NCBI RefSeq assembly: GCF_964340395.1
Contig: NC_135555.1
Span: forward strand, 20,842,447-20,906,446
Reading direction: 5' to 3'
DNA: 64,000 nt
Source of the DNA: Glandiceps talaboti
Taxonomy: Eukaryota; Hemichordata; Enteropneusta; Spengelidae
The position numbers and the translations under genes were made by a program. Of the stretch, positions 40,501-59,141 are shown piece by piece; position 1 is the first letter of the stretch, and each line of letters opens with the position of its first letter. The notes under the pieces are model-generated. The model saw nothing but the letters and a program-made list of their open reading frames with translations. It searched no databases and was not told the DNA's origin.

Positions 40501-43500
40501 GAGTTAGACTGTGACATTGGTAAGACCGACATGCTTTTAGATAGTGTGCCATTGAGTCTAATAAAAGAGGTGCTCAAAATGGTAAAAAAAGAATTGATTT
40601 TCATGAGTCACCACATAGTAAGAGATAGAACACTAAATTTTGGTGTGTCACAAATCAGTACTATGCACAGTGGTGCATTAAATTGACTTAGAAGGCATAC
40701 TGATTTTGGATAAATCTAACAGTAAACAAAGTTAATGATATCAAAAGTAATATTTTGATTTGTCTTTATAAAAAACCTTTGAGTAGCAGTATTCTTCACT
40801 ATGTATTATCTACCAGAAAAGAGGCTAGTACTGAGATGTTAGTCCTAGGTTGTACCCAGACTTGGATGAAGGTTACAGTCCTCAAAACAATACGTAAAAA
40901 TCATAATTTAGAATAGGGGATAAACCATGAATTTCTAGTGGTAGTCAAGTTTTGTCTCAATAAGTTTTCCATATCTGCTAGCCAGTCACTGTTGAGACAA
41001 TGAATACCTTTGATGACTTTGTTATTGATTAAGATGACATCACTTTATCTATACATGTGATGACTTGATAAGTATAAGACCTTTGCAGCTGTACTAGCTG
41101 CCATTGAAATGTTTTTTAAGCTGTTCTGTTAGATACAATGATTTACTCATAAAGAACTATACACCCTGTAATACTAATAATTATACACCCTGTAATACTA
41201 ATAACTATGCACCCTGTAATACTTATAATTATACACCCTGTAATACTAATAACTATACACCCTGTAATACTAATAACTATACACCCTGTAATACTAATAA
41301 CTATACACCCTGTAATACTTATAAGTATACACCCTGTAATACTAATAACTATACACCCTGTAATACTAATAACTATACACCCTGTAATACTTATAATTAT
41401 ACACCCTGTAATACTAATAACTATACACCCTGTAATACTAATAACTATATACCCTGTAATACTTATAATTATACACCCTGTAATACTAATAACTATACAC
41501 CCTGTAATACTAATAACTATACACCCTGTAATACTAATAACTATACACCCTGTAATACTTATAATTATACACCCTGTAATACTAATAAATATACACCCTG
41601 TAATACTAATAACTATACACCCTGTAATACTAATAACTATACACCCTGTAATACTTATAATTATACACCCTGTAATACTAATAACTATACACCCTGTAAT
41701 ACTAATAACTATACACCCTGTACAGTATTGAATTACCTGTTTGTAAACATATTTATGTAGCAGTACACATAGTATGGTGAAATACATCCAAGCAAATTGA
41801 TTTTGGAATCCTCACCCAAATATCAGCACCCCAATAAACCATTGTTTTAACTTATTACCATACTACTTAAGAGGATTAAATAGAGGTCTAATTGACATTA
41901 TGTACAATATCTAATTATTGGTATTTTAACAATTTTCATTGAGTGTGCTGTTTGTTGTCTGATTAAAAAATAATGATACTCCAGTTACAGTAGTGCTGCT
42001 GTAACAAAGAATGTAAATATGTCAGCAGAGAAAAGAAATTATCATATCTGATTGTTAATAATATATACCTTATATGAATTCTAAGCCTTTCCCTTCATAT
42101 ACATGTACTTCTATTCTTTATTTTACATTTTTTATACAGATATTGGAAAACTTCTCAGCAGAAATAGCACCATGGGTGTTTCTTTTCTGTCCAGGCATTA
42201 CAAGTCATATGGAAGATGTAAAGAGAGTTGCTCGTGTCACGGTTAATCAATATGAAAATGTTGACACAGTGCATGGCAGAACATTGGATCATTTGCTGAA
42301 AGCAGAATCTGTTCTGAGTTCTATTGCTTTCAGAGGAACACAGCCTTTAAAAGAGTCAGTCTCACAACATAACACAGCCAGTTCAAGAAGAAGTCTGGAA
42401 CAGATTCATACATCATCACATTTGAAGCATGCAGACAAACTGCGATCACGAGACACCCAGCCTTCTCCTACTCCTGGGACTACTGACATCACTACTTGCC
42501 TTGATGAATTGCATTACTCAATGAAAACATCTGAAGGAATTAAGGTTTCCATTTACCTAAGTGACATCACACAAGAAAAGGCTGATGTCATTGTTAATGC
42601 AGCAAATGATCGTTTGCAACATTATGGTGGTGTTGCTCAAGCTATTTCTGAATGTGGGGGACCTATCATTCAGCGTGAATGTACTGAATTTATACGCAAA
42701 CGTGGACCATTGACAGCTGGGGATGTATTTGACTCATCTGCTGGTGATCTTAATTGCAACTTTGTGTTACATGCAGTAGGACCAATTTGTTATGCAAGTG
42801 TGAATGTAGCAAGAGTAGCACAAGAGCTTGAGGAAACTTTACTGCGAGTTTTGGAGATTGCACACCAAGATAATGCCCGTTCGATTGCCTTTCCAGCAAT
42901 TAGTTCAGGTAGGTAGTTGTTCTAAAATATTTATCATTAATACCATAGTTTACATAGCATGCAAACCACTTCACCTTTCTCCCTCTCTAAGCAGAGCCTA
43001 GTCTGCCCTCTAATAAAGAATACAAATGTTTGTATTTATACTCTCTCTTTTCATGGACATACCAGTCTTTTCTAACTCTTTAAATTTGTATTTTTGGTTT
43101 GTCTTCACTTTTTTAAAGTCTTCAAACTCCATCTTAATCTGTGTATTATTGTATCTCATCTCATCATCTCATCCCTTTACTGGATCCTATCCCACATAAA
43201 AGAAAAAGTCACAATTAAAGTGAATATGTAACCCTTGCAAAAATTTATAACCAACAGAACTATACATGTACTTGAAAGTATTGCTAGTGATATCTGACAT
43301 TCTAGCAATCACAGTCACAGTACTGTCTTAATCCGAAATTACCATTTCTAACAAACTTTCAACTTTGTCTGAACGAACTTGTGTTATTTATAGATCTGTA
43401 ATTAGAATGCCATTAAGCAATTTTAAATGTGTTTTTGTTACAGGAGTTTATGGAATGCCTGTAGATCTCTGTGCCAGAGTGTTTTACAATGCAGTTGCAA

Positions 43501-45641
43501 TATTTTCAGAAAGACATTTGTCAACCAGGTTACAAGATATTCGCATTGTGATAAATGAGGAACATGCAGTTGGTACCTTTATCCTGGAGTTTTTCAATGC
43601 TGAGGAACAGAGGCTCGTAGATGACAGCTTAGAGGCAACTGATGACGATTTAGAGGCAGCTGCCTATCCGAAGAGATCAAGTGATTTGCCGTCCAGTGGT
43701 GCAAGCAGTTCAAGTAATGGATTGAGATCATCAACTCAACGTCAAACTCCAGCACCACGTCCCGAAACATTCAAGAAAATTGAAACAGCTGATTCAGGAG
43801 GATTTAATGGTGTCAAGAGTGGTAACAAATCTCTCACAAACGATGCGCCGACGGGACAAAAAGCCTTACCATCACAAGTTTCTGGTAGTCATCAGCAAGC
43901 AATGTCAATGCAACATGTTGAACTTGCAAGCGATGTTTCTAGTATTGCATCTGATTTGGAAAGGAAGGATACTTGTGATGTTTGCACCAACAGTGGAGTT
44001 AGTCTGATGGAAATGAACTGTTGCAAGAATCCATTGTGTAAAAAGTGCTTCAATCGTCATTTTGAACAAAATGGAAAGTGTCCATTTTGTACCAAAGTAG
44101 TATGTCTCAAGGAAGGCAACCAACCAAAAGGTGAAATGAATCAGCGTGTTGAGAAAGATAGCCATCTTCCTGGCTTTGATGGCGCAGGTACTATTGTTAT
44201 CGCATATGACTTTCCTGATGGTGTTCAAACGGTAAGTTTTTATTCAATGAATTTATGCTGTAAAACATATACATGTCTCATGTGAAAAATTGGTTAATGG
44301 GTATTGGTACCTAATTTCTCACTTCACCTTTTACATGTCACTAATCTGAGACTTGTTCTAGTTTCATTTGAAGTGTCATATTTTAAGTGTCATTTTGTTG
44401 ATTATGAGAATATACATACAATCATGTACATGTAACAAAAATGGGCCTTTAAAGGTTAGTATAAACATTAATGATAGGTTGTATTTCGTTGTATATCACT
44501 TACTAACTTATTTCTAATAACATGCTTAGAAGCCACGTTTACTGAATTATATCCATTCTGATCCAGGAGAGACATCCCCATCCAGGACGGCATTATACAG
44601 GCACCTATAGAGTGGCATACCTACCTGATAATGAAGAAGGCAGAGAGGTTCTAGATCAATTGAAGAGAGCTTTCAAACTTGGTGTTTTATTTACTGTAGG
44701 AAAGTCTGTCACCACTGGACTTGATGACTGTGTTGTATGGAATGATGTACACCATAAGACAAGTAGAACTGGTGGAGCACAAGGGTAAGATTGCTAAGAA
44801 TTGAAAATTACACAAAATCTGATGTAAATACAACAGTAGAAACCAAACGTTTGGCTAACTAAAATAACTACAAACTAAAGCTATTGTTGTGCCATGCTCA
44901 TATGAGATATTTAATGTTTATTGGTTTAATGAGGTTTTTATGATGACTTCCATGATCTTGCAATCTGAGTGTACATTTTGTGGCCTTCCAGTGCTAACAC
45001 TATCTTAGATTACAGGATATGTTATGCAGTATAATGCACACAAGAGATCCACCTGTGTAATCTACCACATTGAACAGCAATGATTTTAGTTTGTGTCTAT
45101 CTCAGTATGCCAAAAGCTTTGCTTTCTCAGTGGTATCCTACATTGTACTTCCCTTTCTAGCATTTTCACTTTTAAGTGATAACCTTCCCTTCTGCATGAC
45201 TGTGAATATGGTTAAATGTAACTTTGTGATTATTTGTCCTTTTATCTGTCTTCTTTGATGACTCATTGTGAATGAAACAATATCAAAATTGAATTTCAAT
45301 GAACATACATGTATCAGTGTGACATTTAATAATATAAAGACATAATGTTCAGTTTGTTTTCCGACTTAAGCCAGAGTGAAAACTCATACATAATACATAC
45401 CTTTAAAAAATTTAATTAAAATAACTGATATTTCAAGTTAATATTCTTTTCTAACAGGGTGGAGGTAAGATAATTACATGCACATGCCATAACAGCCACT
45501 CATCTTCCCATTTTTTTTATTATAATGAAAATGTAATGCTGAGATTTAGAATTATCATATTACATTTTCAGGTATGGATATCCGGATCCAACATATTTAC
45601 ACCGTGTCAAGGAAGAATTAGCAGCTAAAGGAATATTGTGA
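37544..45641 (+). CDS. Gene A: macrodomain-RING-Deltex (DTC) fusion E3 ligase, 7 coding exons, 766 aa
   Basis: Exons 37544-37709, 39661-39719, 40268-40498, 42140-42908, 43444-44231, 44567-44784, 45572-45641; the sum (2301 nt) divides by 3 and every junction is GT-AG in matching phase. The ATG lies 2 nt inside an exon after an acceptor (37542), so a 5'UTR exon lies upstream. Residues 1-55 resemble the RRM-like N-terminus of DTX3L; 76-215 look KH-like; 283-430 are a macrodomain (SDIT 293-296, NAAN 305-308, YGGV 314-317, AISSGVYG 405-412); 460-580 are a Ser-rich linker; 586-624 a RING (C586, C589, C601, C602, C607, C610, C621, C624); about 632-766 a DTC domain ([24 protein letters not shown], ending [10 protein letters not shown]). 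Deltex proteins are RING E3 ligases whose DTC binds ADP-ribose/NAD; macrodomains bind or hydrolyse ADP-ribose. Inferred role: ubiquitin ligase recruited to ADP-ribosylated targets. Closest vertebrate parallel is the DTX3L/PARP9 pair; no PARP catalytic domain is present. Confidence 0.9.
38225..38950 (+). repeat. Dispersed repeat, copy in first coding intron of gene A
   Basis: Shares GTTATTCCCC, AACATAATTATACCA, AGTGACATAGACATG and GAGTATATATTCCATATTTT with 46010-46510. Confidence 0.65.
41158..41721 (+). repeat. 24-bp satellite, ~24 copies, in intron 3 of gene A
   Basis: Unit TATACACCCTGTAATACTAA plus TAAC. Variant units (CTTATAATTATA) recur every 72 or 96 bp, giving a higher-order period of 3-4 units. 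The unit is a multiple of three without stops, so all frames look open; it is not coding. Confidence 0.95.
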
Positions 45642-45959
45642 ACAGCTAAGAATTCTGACTGCTAGCATACTGGAGTTTGACTGATAAATTCACACAGATT
45701 GGTTCAATAACTATAGAAGATGCAAGAGAAACTAGCAGAGATAAAAATATATGTACATTTTTAGCTTTAGTCTAGAAAGAACATTTTGCATCATAAAATG
45801 GAACTTGCATAGATAGGCTTAGGAGAAGGGAAAAGTACATTTAAGCATTGACTTTTGTACAAAGCCAGCAAGTTCCTTTTTGTGTCTATCAAAAGTATGT
45901 ACATGTACATAAAAACCAAGTGTGAGATAGTATTTGTTTTATTGACTCTTTAATGCAAA

Positions 45960-45965
45960 ATTAAA
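45960..45965 (+). terminator. Poly(A) signal candidate of gene A
   Basis: ATTAAA about 320 bp after the stop of gene A. No closer AATAAA was seen; one occurs further on near 46184. Confidence 0.25.
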
Positions 45966-46009
45966 TATTTTCAGTACATTCAATTTTTACTATTTAGGGG
46001 GTTCTCACT

Positions 46010-46515
46010 GGACAATTAGTTGTTATTCCCCAATATTTTTCTTCGGTCAGCCAAGGAAATATGAGTGACCTAAAGGGCCTTTGACTTACCCTTAGGCCAC
46101 AAGTATTTTCTGATGAATGAAGAAAAATATTATAGAATTACATAATTATACCATCAGCAATAATATCAAAGAAAAATTGTGGAAATAAATGGCAATTTTC
46201 AAAATCTTGACTCATATTTCGAACACAGCAGAACCAGTGACCAGTGCTCTCTCTAAGCCACTTTGATGCAGCACTGACACACGAAAATTTGGTGTTTGTC
46301 CATCTCTTATTATGCGGTGACTCACAACTGAGAAATCTTGGTTTTTCTCATTTTGACTCACAACAACAAAATGTGGCTATCATTAGAGGGCACACTGCCA
46401 GTGACATAGACATGTTGTTGTGACTTAGCCACGCATTGTTGTGACATAGAATGACGAGTATATATTCCATATTTTTTGTTTAACTTTGATAGTGCATGGT
46501 ATAAGTTATATGTTG
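46010..46515 (+). repeat. Dispersed repeat with hairpin, copy downstream of gene A
   Basis: CCAATATTTTTCTTC near 46030 and GAAGAAAAATATTAT near 46118 can pair. The rest matches 38.4-38.95 kb, and a fragment (GGGGAATAACA) recurs inverted near 57246. Confidence 0.65.
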
Positions 46516-48701
46516 ACTCATGGATCAGAGTCAACTCTGATCTTAACTTTACATTACAAAGACAAGTTTTAAGGTTAACACATCTTCCTCTGGGTGAATC
46601 CATTTAAGTCGACTTGGGTCCTACTTGATGACGTGTGTGTATTTAGTTTTTGGTTCAGAACGAGTGTTTACAAGGTCAAAGTTCAAGTTTACTGCTAAAT
46701 AATTGGAACAAATTGAGATAATGATCTCAGTTCAGCTAATGTTGAATGATTTTAGTATGACGGCACTGTGATTGATGTAGACTCCCTAGCTGGTTACAAA
46801 ATATGATGTGAATAGAGCCAAAAAAACAGCTTATTAGTTTTATGACTTAGTTGCCTCAGCATCGACACACATGTAATGTGAACAGGAATGTACTGTTATC
46901 ATTTACCCCCACATTTTACTGATGGTGTACATGATGAGATCCAAAACCATATTAATGACATGAAAAGGGTTGATCCACACTGCTTTTTCAAACAGATGTA
47001 ATCTTGCTTTGGTCAGTGTTCAAATTTATATAAATCATTACATCAGAGGAAGGCAACTCGCATTTATACTTCCAGATAATTAGTTGACCATCCTTGGCTT
47101 AAATGTGTGGGTTTTTTATGTTTATTAGAACAAATACGCAAATTACCTGTATTTAGTTACTGAGATATGGAAAACTGACTGTGTGTTGATAAATATTTGA
47201 TTTATGCCATTAAAATTTTTTCAAGAAATTAGCTATTTGTGATAGAACTGGTTTATATTTATGTTATTTAAGCCATAAGTTAATTAGTTTAATGGGTGCA
47301 AGCCCCAGAGAGAATATACTCAATGTTCAAGTTCCAAGATGCATTGCGTGAGACTACCTTGCATATGTTATTATTTTCTGCCTGTTTTATCTTAAACTTA
47401 GTAGAGCAGCAGAGGCCTGAAAAAAGTAATAAAAATAAAAATACTGTGTGTTGGATTTGTGGAGCATGTTATGTGTTTATGTTGAACATGTATGTGTTTT
47501 TTGTGATAGGTATTAGCTGGCACACAGGAACCATCTCCCCCCCCCCAAAAAAAAAAATAAATAAAAAAATAAATAAAAAAATAAATAAATAAATAAATAA
47601 AAATATGCGTTACAATCGAAACTCATCTTTTGAGCCAAAATGACATTTTGTCTTCCTGTAGTTCAGCAATGGAGACTGATATGGTTCTTGTGTACCGGCT
47701 AATACCTAATGAAGAGTTTGATGTGTATATATTATGCTGGTTATTTTCCGGTTGCGGTTGACATCACAAATGCCGACCCTGCTGCAGCACTAAACTAGCT
47801 CCAGAGCCTGGAGTGGGCTATATTCAAATGATTATGTCCATCCATCAGTGGGCAACTATGATTGGCTAAGGTCTTGTAATCGATAAAATTACTAAAGGTT
47901 GATTGGTTGGTTCGTTGGTTGGGTATGGTGATTGGTTGGTTGGTAGGTTGGTTGATTGACTGACTGACTGACTGACTGACTGACTGAAAAATGTGTAGGA
48001 GTGCTTACAGTTGTTGAGATTTGTTTAAATCTATTTGTTGTTTTGCACGTGGTATAAAGCTTTGTGAGTCGATTAGGATGTAAGTACATATACAAAAAAA
48101 CAAGCATGGTTTGTGTAAAATATACAGTTTGAATTTATAAAGGCTGGGGCTCAAGCTGAGTTTGTATGTTTTTTGGGATGTAATTTTGTCTGCATAGTAA
48201 AAGGTACTCAGTAATCTACTTACTCATGTATACTGCCCTCTAGTGTCTACTTACTGATTTATACTTTTATACCATCACTTGCAATATTGACAGAACTCAA
48301 AGTTGACATTAGGATATAACTTGCACACGATCCGATGACGTAATTTATTATACGTATCATAAAATGTACAAGAACTCCCTACTATACAATCAAATTGTAG
48401 TGTCATATGCATTGACATTAACATGTTATAATAGTAAATCCACGTTTTTGTCTGTATTTAGCTTACAGCCTTGTTTGTCCGTTTAGGGAGTATATTAACC
48501 ACTGTATAATTTGTAAAGTACAACAAATGTACTACTTTGCGATTACATATAGCAACTGTCTCTAAACGCTATTTTGTCGGACATACCATACCCACACAGT
48601 AATATATGTCGCCATTTTGTCTTTCTTTCTTTGCTTTGGTCAAGGAGAGACATACCTCCATGGTTATATGTATCGATAGCTACTGCAATGCGGCTTCAGA
48701 C

Positions 48702-48740
48702 GGGGATGTCCCTAATCATGAATATGCATGAGTTCATAGA
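48702..48740 (+). promoter_or_regulatory. Presumed promoter of gene B: kB site plus block shared with gene C
   Basis: GGGATGTCCC at 48703-48712 fits GGGRNNYYCC. Immediately downstream ATGAATATGCATGAGTTC matches the gene C upstream region in 17 of 18 bases. A possible 5'UTR exon donor (AAAG|GTTAGT) is at 48845. The coding start is about 750 bp further on, behind an acceptor at 49439. Confidence 0.45.
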
Positions 48741-49455
48741 AACACACTGCACTGCAAAGCACAGCACGATTTCAAAACCTCTGTGGGATTTCTAACAGAC
48801 ATACTCTCTAATCTAAATCCTGCGCGCTGATTGCAAACTTGAAAGGTTAGTTTGCCCCAAGGTTAGTGGTGTAAAATGTATGACTAATTCTGTGTAAACC
48901 GCGCATTCAAGTTTGCATAAGCACAAGTTTGTAGGAGAGTCGTGCGATCTCTCCGGATCCGCTATTCATGACGTCATTGTTTAGCCTGATTATTTTAACG
49001 AACGTTTATTCATGGAGTACCTAATAAATGAACGGCTACAATCTGAACTCTATTTAAAGGGTTGTGTCTACAATTTATTGTTGTCATAATTGTAGTGTGT
49101 TATATCAGACACTTTTTGGCTAAGTGATCTTTGAACCCGGAAATGCTTGTACGACAAAATGTCTCGACATATGTAGTCTTGATGACTACTACATGCACGC
49201 CAGAGCTGCACACCTTTAATTTTTTCATGTTTATAATTCATTCATTCATTCATCCATTAAACAATTTATTAATGTCATTACCTTTTCACGATTGGATAGT
49301 CTTGATATTTCATTAAAATGTCAAGTAAATTCGAAATTGAGAATAAGCTTGTCGCATATTATATCCTCTATGGTAAATAACAGTGTCAGCCAGCCTTTAA
49401 GCATTCGACTGTGTTTAAGTGTGGTGTTTATTGATCTAGGTTGTACTCTGGTATA

Positions 49456-55406
<5,951 letters not shown>

Positions 55407-55442
55407 AGAGAACGTACGCCTGTTGCTTTGTTATACCGTTGT

Positions 55443-55448
55443 AATAAA
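55443..55448 (+). terminator. Poly(A) signal candidate of gene B
   Basis: AATAAA 37 bp after the stop codon of gene B; the nearest canonical hexamer. Confidence 0.4.
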
Positions 55449-55921
55449 CTTCGATCAGAAATTAGTATGTTCATGCTCACACCACTATATTTCCTATAAT
55501 AATGGCCTTATGTTCATGTGATTCTTTCAACGTAGGTAAAAGTATAACAATCGTAATTTACATACAAAGCAAAATATTGCAGTTGTTTTATTCTGTTTAC
55601 TCTTTGAATCACTGCACTATTTGGTTTGATGTTTACTAAATGAGAACCCACGTGCAAGGCTTTGAGACTTGCGTACATAATAAACGCATGGATAGCTACC
55701 ATTGGGATCATATTATGTTTGTATACGTAGTCATCGTAGTTTGTGATTTTGAACAGGTTTACTCTGTTATAGTATATATTGAAACTTCCACTACCTAAAT
55801 TTATTTTAAATATTTACATGTATTTCAAATATTTGCATATATATCAAATATTTGCATGTATTTCAAGTTATGAGTGTTTTGATTTATTCAAGGTCAGAAT
55901 GACAGTATCATCTCAGTGTCT

Positions 55922-56492
<571 letters not shown>

Positions 56493-56934
56493 AGTCTATT
56501 GACGGACAGAGTCAATTGACAGAACTTAAAATCAACTGACAGAGTCAGACATAGCAATGGAGGGAAATATCATTGTGACGATGAAAAGGAAGAATCGAAA
56601 AGTCATAGAGTAAAGAAAAAGTATATTTAATTTTTAACGTTTATGTTATCCAAACGTATACCAGGATAAATACTAGATATAACTGGTTATTTTGTTGCAC
56701 TACTCTTGTTTATGCTGTTTTCTCTCCCAATATTTTGAAACGTTATAACATTCACCTTGAGTAAACTTGAAAAGATATTACCTGTAATTTCGCTATATAT
56801 CAACCAATATTAGCTAGAGATACTGAATTGTCCATAATTAATGCAAATAAAGATGGCTGTTGAAAAAAACCCTGTGCAAGTGGTAGTTGTGATCAACATT
56901 ACCTAACAAATGTATTATCTCACCCAACAAATCA

Positions 56935-57200
56935 AGGAAGCCGTCAGTATTTACAAGGGGGAGGCTAGGGCCGGAGGAAATCACACATGGTCTGTTAAGA
57001 AAATCATGACCCTCCCCCATCCTCCATTTGTAAAATGTGACCATCCCCTTTGTCCCATTTTGTAAAACATGACCCTCCCCATGGCAACTGCATATACTGA
57101 ACGTTAATCAATATTCCCATTATATATATACATACAAATTAAATGATTTTGACTCTGTATTAGAACGCGATATTTCTACATATAAAGTGACAAACAGTAA
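56935..57200 (+). repeat. CAGTATTTACAAGGGGG family repeat fragment
   Basis: GTCAGTATTTACAAGGGGGA near 56944, followed by repeated AAAATGTGACC / AAACATGACCCTCCCC units. The right part is inverted at 34130-34290. Confidence 0.7.
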
Positions 57201-57774
57201 AAAAAAACTCGTATTTTCCTTGGCTGAACAAAGAAACTATTCCTTGGGGAATAACATCTAATTGTACTTTCATACCAGATTTATAATGTTTAGATCTACC
57301 TTCATTTACCACGTGACGGTCTTTTCTATACATGTGATGGCAACATTTACCATGATATAAAATATTCTTCCAAGCAAAGTATGTTATATCGTATAGTTGT
57401 GAATGGAAAATGATGCGACGTCACATAACAGGAAATGTCACTGTATAAGCTTAGCCAGAGAATTCTTTAAATGTTTAGTCCAAAGATAACTCGCTTTTCA
57501 TATAGTTTTTACACACACTGAATCTCGAAATGTATAAACAACAACAGCAAAAACAGTTAGCCACATTATAAAGCAACTATTTTCGTAAACTTCACTCTTT
57601 CAATTATGAAAATACTAAAATTCACAACGTTAGAATATTTGAGAAATAATATAAATGAAAATGGAAAAAATTGAAGCTATTCCAATAGTCTTTTGCTAGA
57701 GTGACAATCCCTCCTTGTGCATACATGGTGTATACCTTATCGTGTTATTGATTGAGACTACGTCATACCGAAAT

Positions 57775-57815
57775 GGGAATTCCCCTAATGAATATTCATG
57801 AGTTCGGAGAATTTG
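57775..57815 (+). promoter_or_regulatory. Presumed promoter of gene C: palindromic kB site plus block shared with gene B
   Basis: GGGAATTCCC at 57775-57784 is a perfect palindromic Rel site. It is followed by ATGAATATTCATGAGTTC, nearly identical to the block at gene B. A TATAAAG occurs at about 57891, and a candidate 5'UTR donor (AAAG|GTCAGT) at 58010. Confidence 0.45.
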
Positions 57816-58138
57816 TAGTGTGTAAGCAGAATACATGTGCAGTATACGCAGTATAATTCGAAATCACAAGGTGTAGTGAAGAATTTGTATAAAGCGATGA
57901 CGTTTTTCTATTCAAGCCTTTGGTGGAGTGTTTATCAGTGGCTGTATTTGGCTCTTTGACCTTTCGACTGAAGCACTGGTTCAGTATTTGGACTTTAACA
58001 ACTCATAAAGGTCAGTATATCTGGAATTTAGGCTAACACCCCAAAACATCAAACCGTACCGGAGACTGCATCTAGAAACAATTGCAAGTGCCGCCTTTTC
58101 TACAGAGCTGTCGATAACGGCAATGGCGTCATATGCAC

Positions 58139-58164
58139 CATGGATGTATTATAATACATCCATG
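58139..58164. repeat. Perfect 26-bp palindrome
   Basis: CATGGATGTATTA followed directly by its reverse complement, between the presumed first exon and ATG exon of gene C. Confidence 0.9.
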
Positions 58165-58376
58165 TATGCACAAAGCTAGCTGTGCGTGGATCATGGCACC
58201 AATGCAACGTGCTGTTGCATATGCCTGTGACCCGGAAGTATGAGCAGTGGAAGCGTAAACATTAGTGAGTCAAATTTTTCAGGTTGTCGTCCAGTGTGGT
58301 GTATACTTCATTGTCACCTCTAATAATGACGTCAAACGTGACAACTTGAATGCAGATGCAAAATGTTAAGATAAAT

Positions 58377-58388
58377 TGCGCATGCGCA
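58377..58388. promoter_or_regulatory. NRF1-like motif upstream of gene C
   Basis: TGCGCATGCGCA, the same core (GCGCATGCGC) as at 34442-34451 before gene A. It lies after the presumed first exon of C, so it could mark an alternative start or be chance. Confidence 0.25.
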
Positions 58389-58654
58389 GTGTTAGACGTT
58401 TCGTACTACACTTCATGAAGTTCATCTCCACGACGACGATATTATTATATTATTTAAGATACTTTCATACTAGGGGTGAAATTTTTTATTTGCCACCATT
58501 ATTATGTCCTCTTATGTTTCCTTCATATTTATACTATGTCGTGATTTTATGGTGGGAATTCTATTAAAGACAAATGTTATTGTTACAACATAGGGTAAAT
58601 TTAAGGTTCAGTAGTGTACTACTAGACTATGCTTGTCTTGTATTTGTCTGTGTG

Positions 58655-58701
58655 TGTGTGTGTGTGTGTGCAGTGTGTTGATGTACGGGAGAGAGAGAGT
58701 C

Positions 58702-58766
<65 letters not shown>

Positions 58767-58866
58767 GACAGACAGTCAGACCAGACAGACAGACATACAT
58801 ACATACATACATACATACATACATACATACATACATACATACATAGACAGACAGACAGACAGAGAG
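58655..58866. repeat. GT-GACA-CATA-GACA compound array
   Basis: (GT)n, then (GACA)n with GAGACA breaks, (CATA)n 58793-58845, and (GACA)n again, about 300 bp before the ATG exon of gene C. Confidence 0.95.
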
Positions 58867-59141
58867 CGCTAGTGGATCGTAGTTTCACCAAATAATTAAA
58901 GTCTGAATTGGTAAACTATTTGCAAAAATGTCCATTTGTTTGTGATGTTGTTTGGAAATACTTTTTGGTACCTGTTGCGTGCAACAATTATAAGCACGAT
59001 AATATTACTTTGCAAATATCTTTAGATGAATGGGAACTAATAATATATTATACGCATGTAGTTTGGTTTTAGGTTCAAAGGTAAATCGACATCAGTACGT
59101 AGCTAATATATTGCATGGCTATATCTTGAACATTTCAGAAA

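Larger units (their letters stand above)
45642..48700. other. Intergenic between genes A and B
   Basis: Contains a dispersed repeat (46010-46515), an A-rich AAATAAAT tract (47545-47602), GGTTGGTT and GACT arrays (47897-47988) and otherwise AT-rich DNA. No exon supported. Confidence 0.5.

Noticed and set aside
41104-41787. Long open frames on both strands over the 24-bp repeat
   Set aside because: Explained by a stop-free unit whose length is a multiple of three, inside an intron of gene A.
56500-59138. Missing exons 1 and 2 of gene C
   Set aside because: I looked for an RRM-like exon ending in phase 1 and a DADNF-like exon and found neither; kept as an absence rather than annotated.
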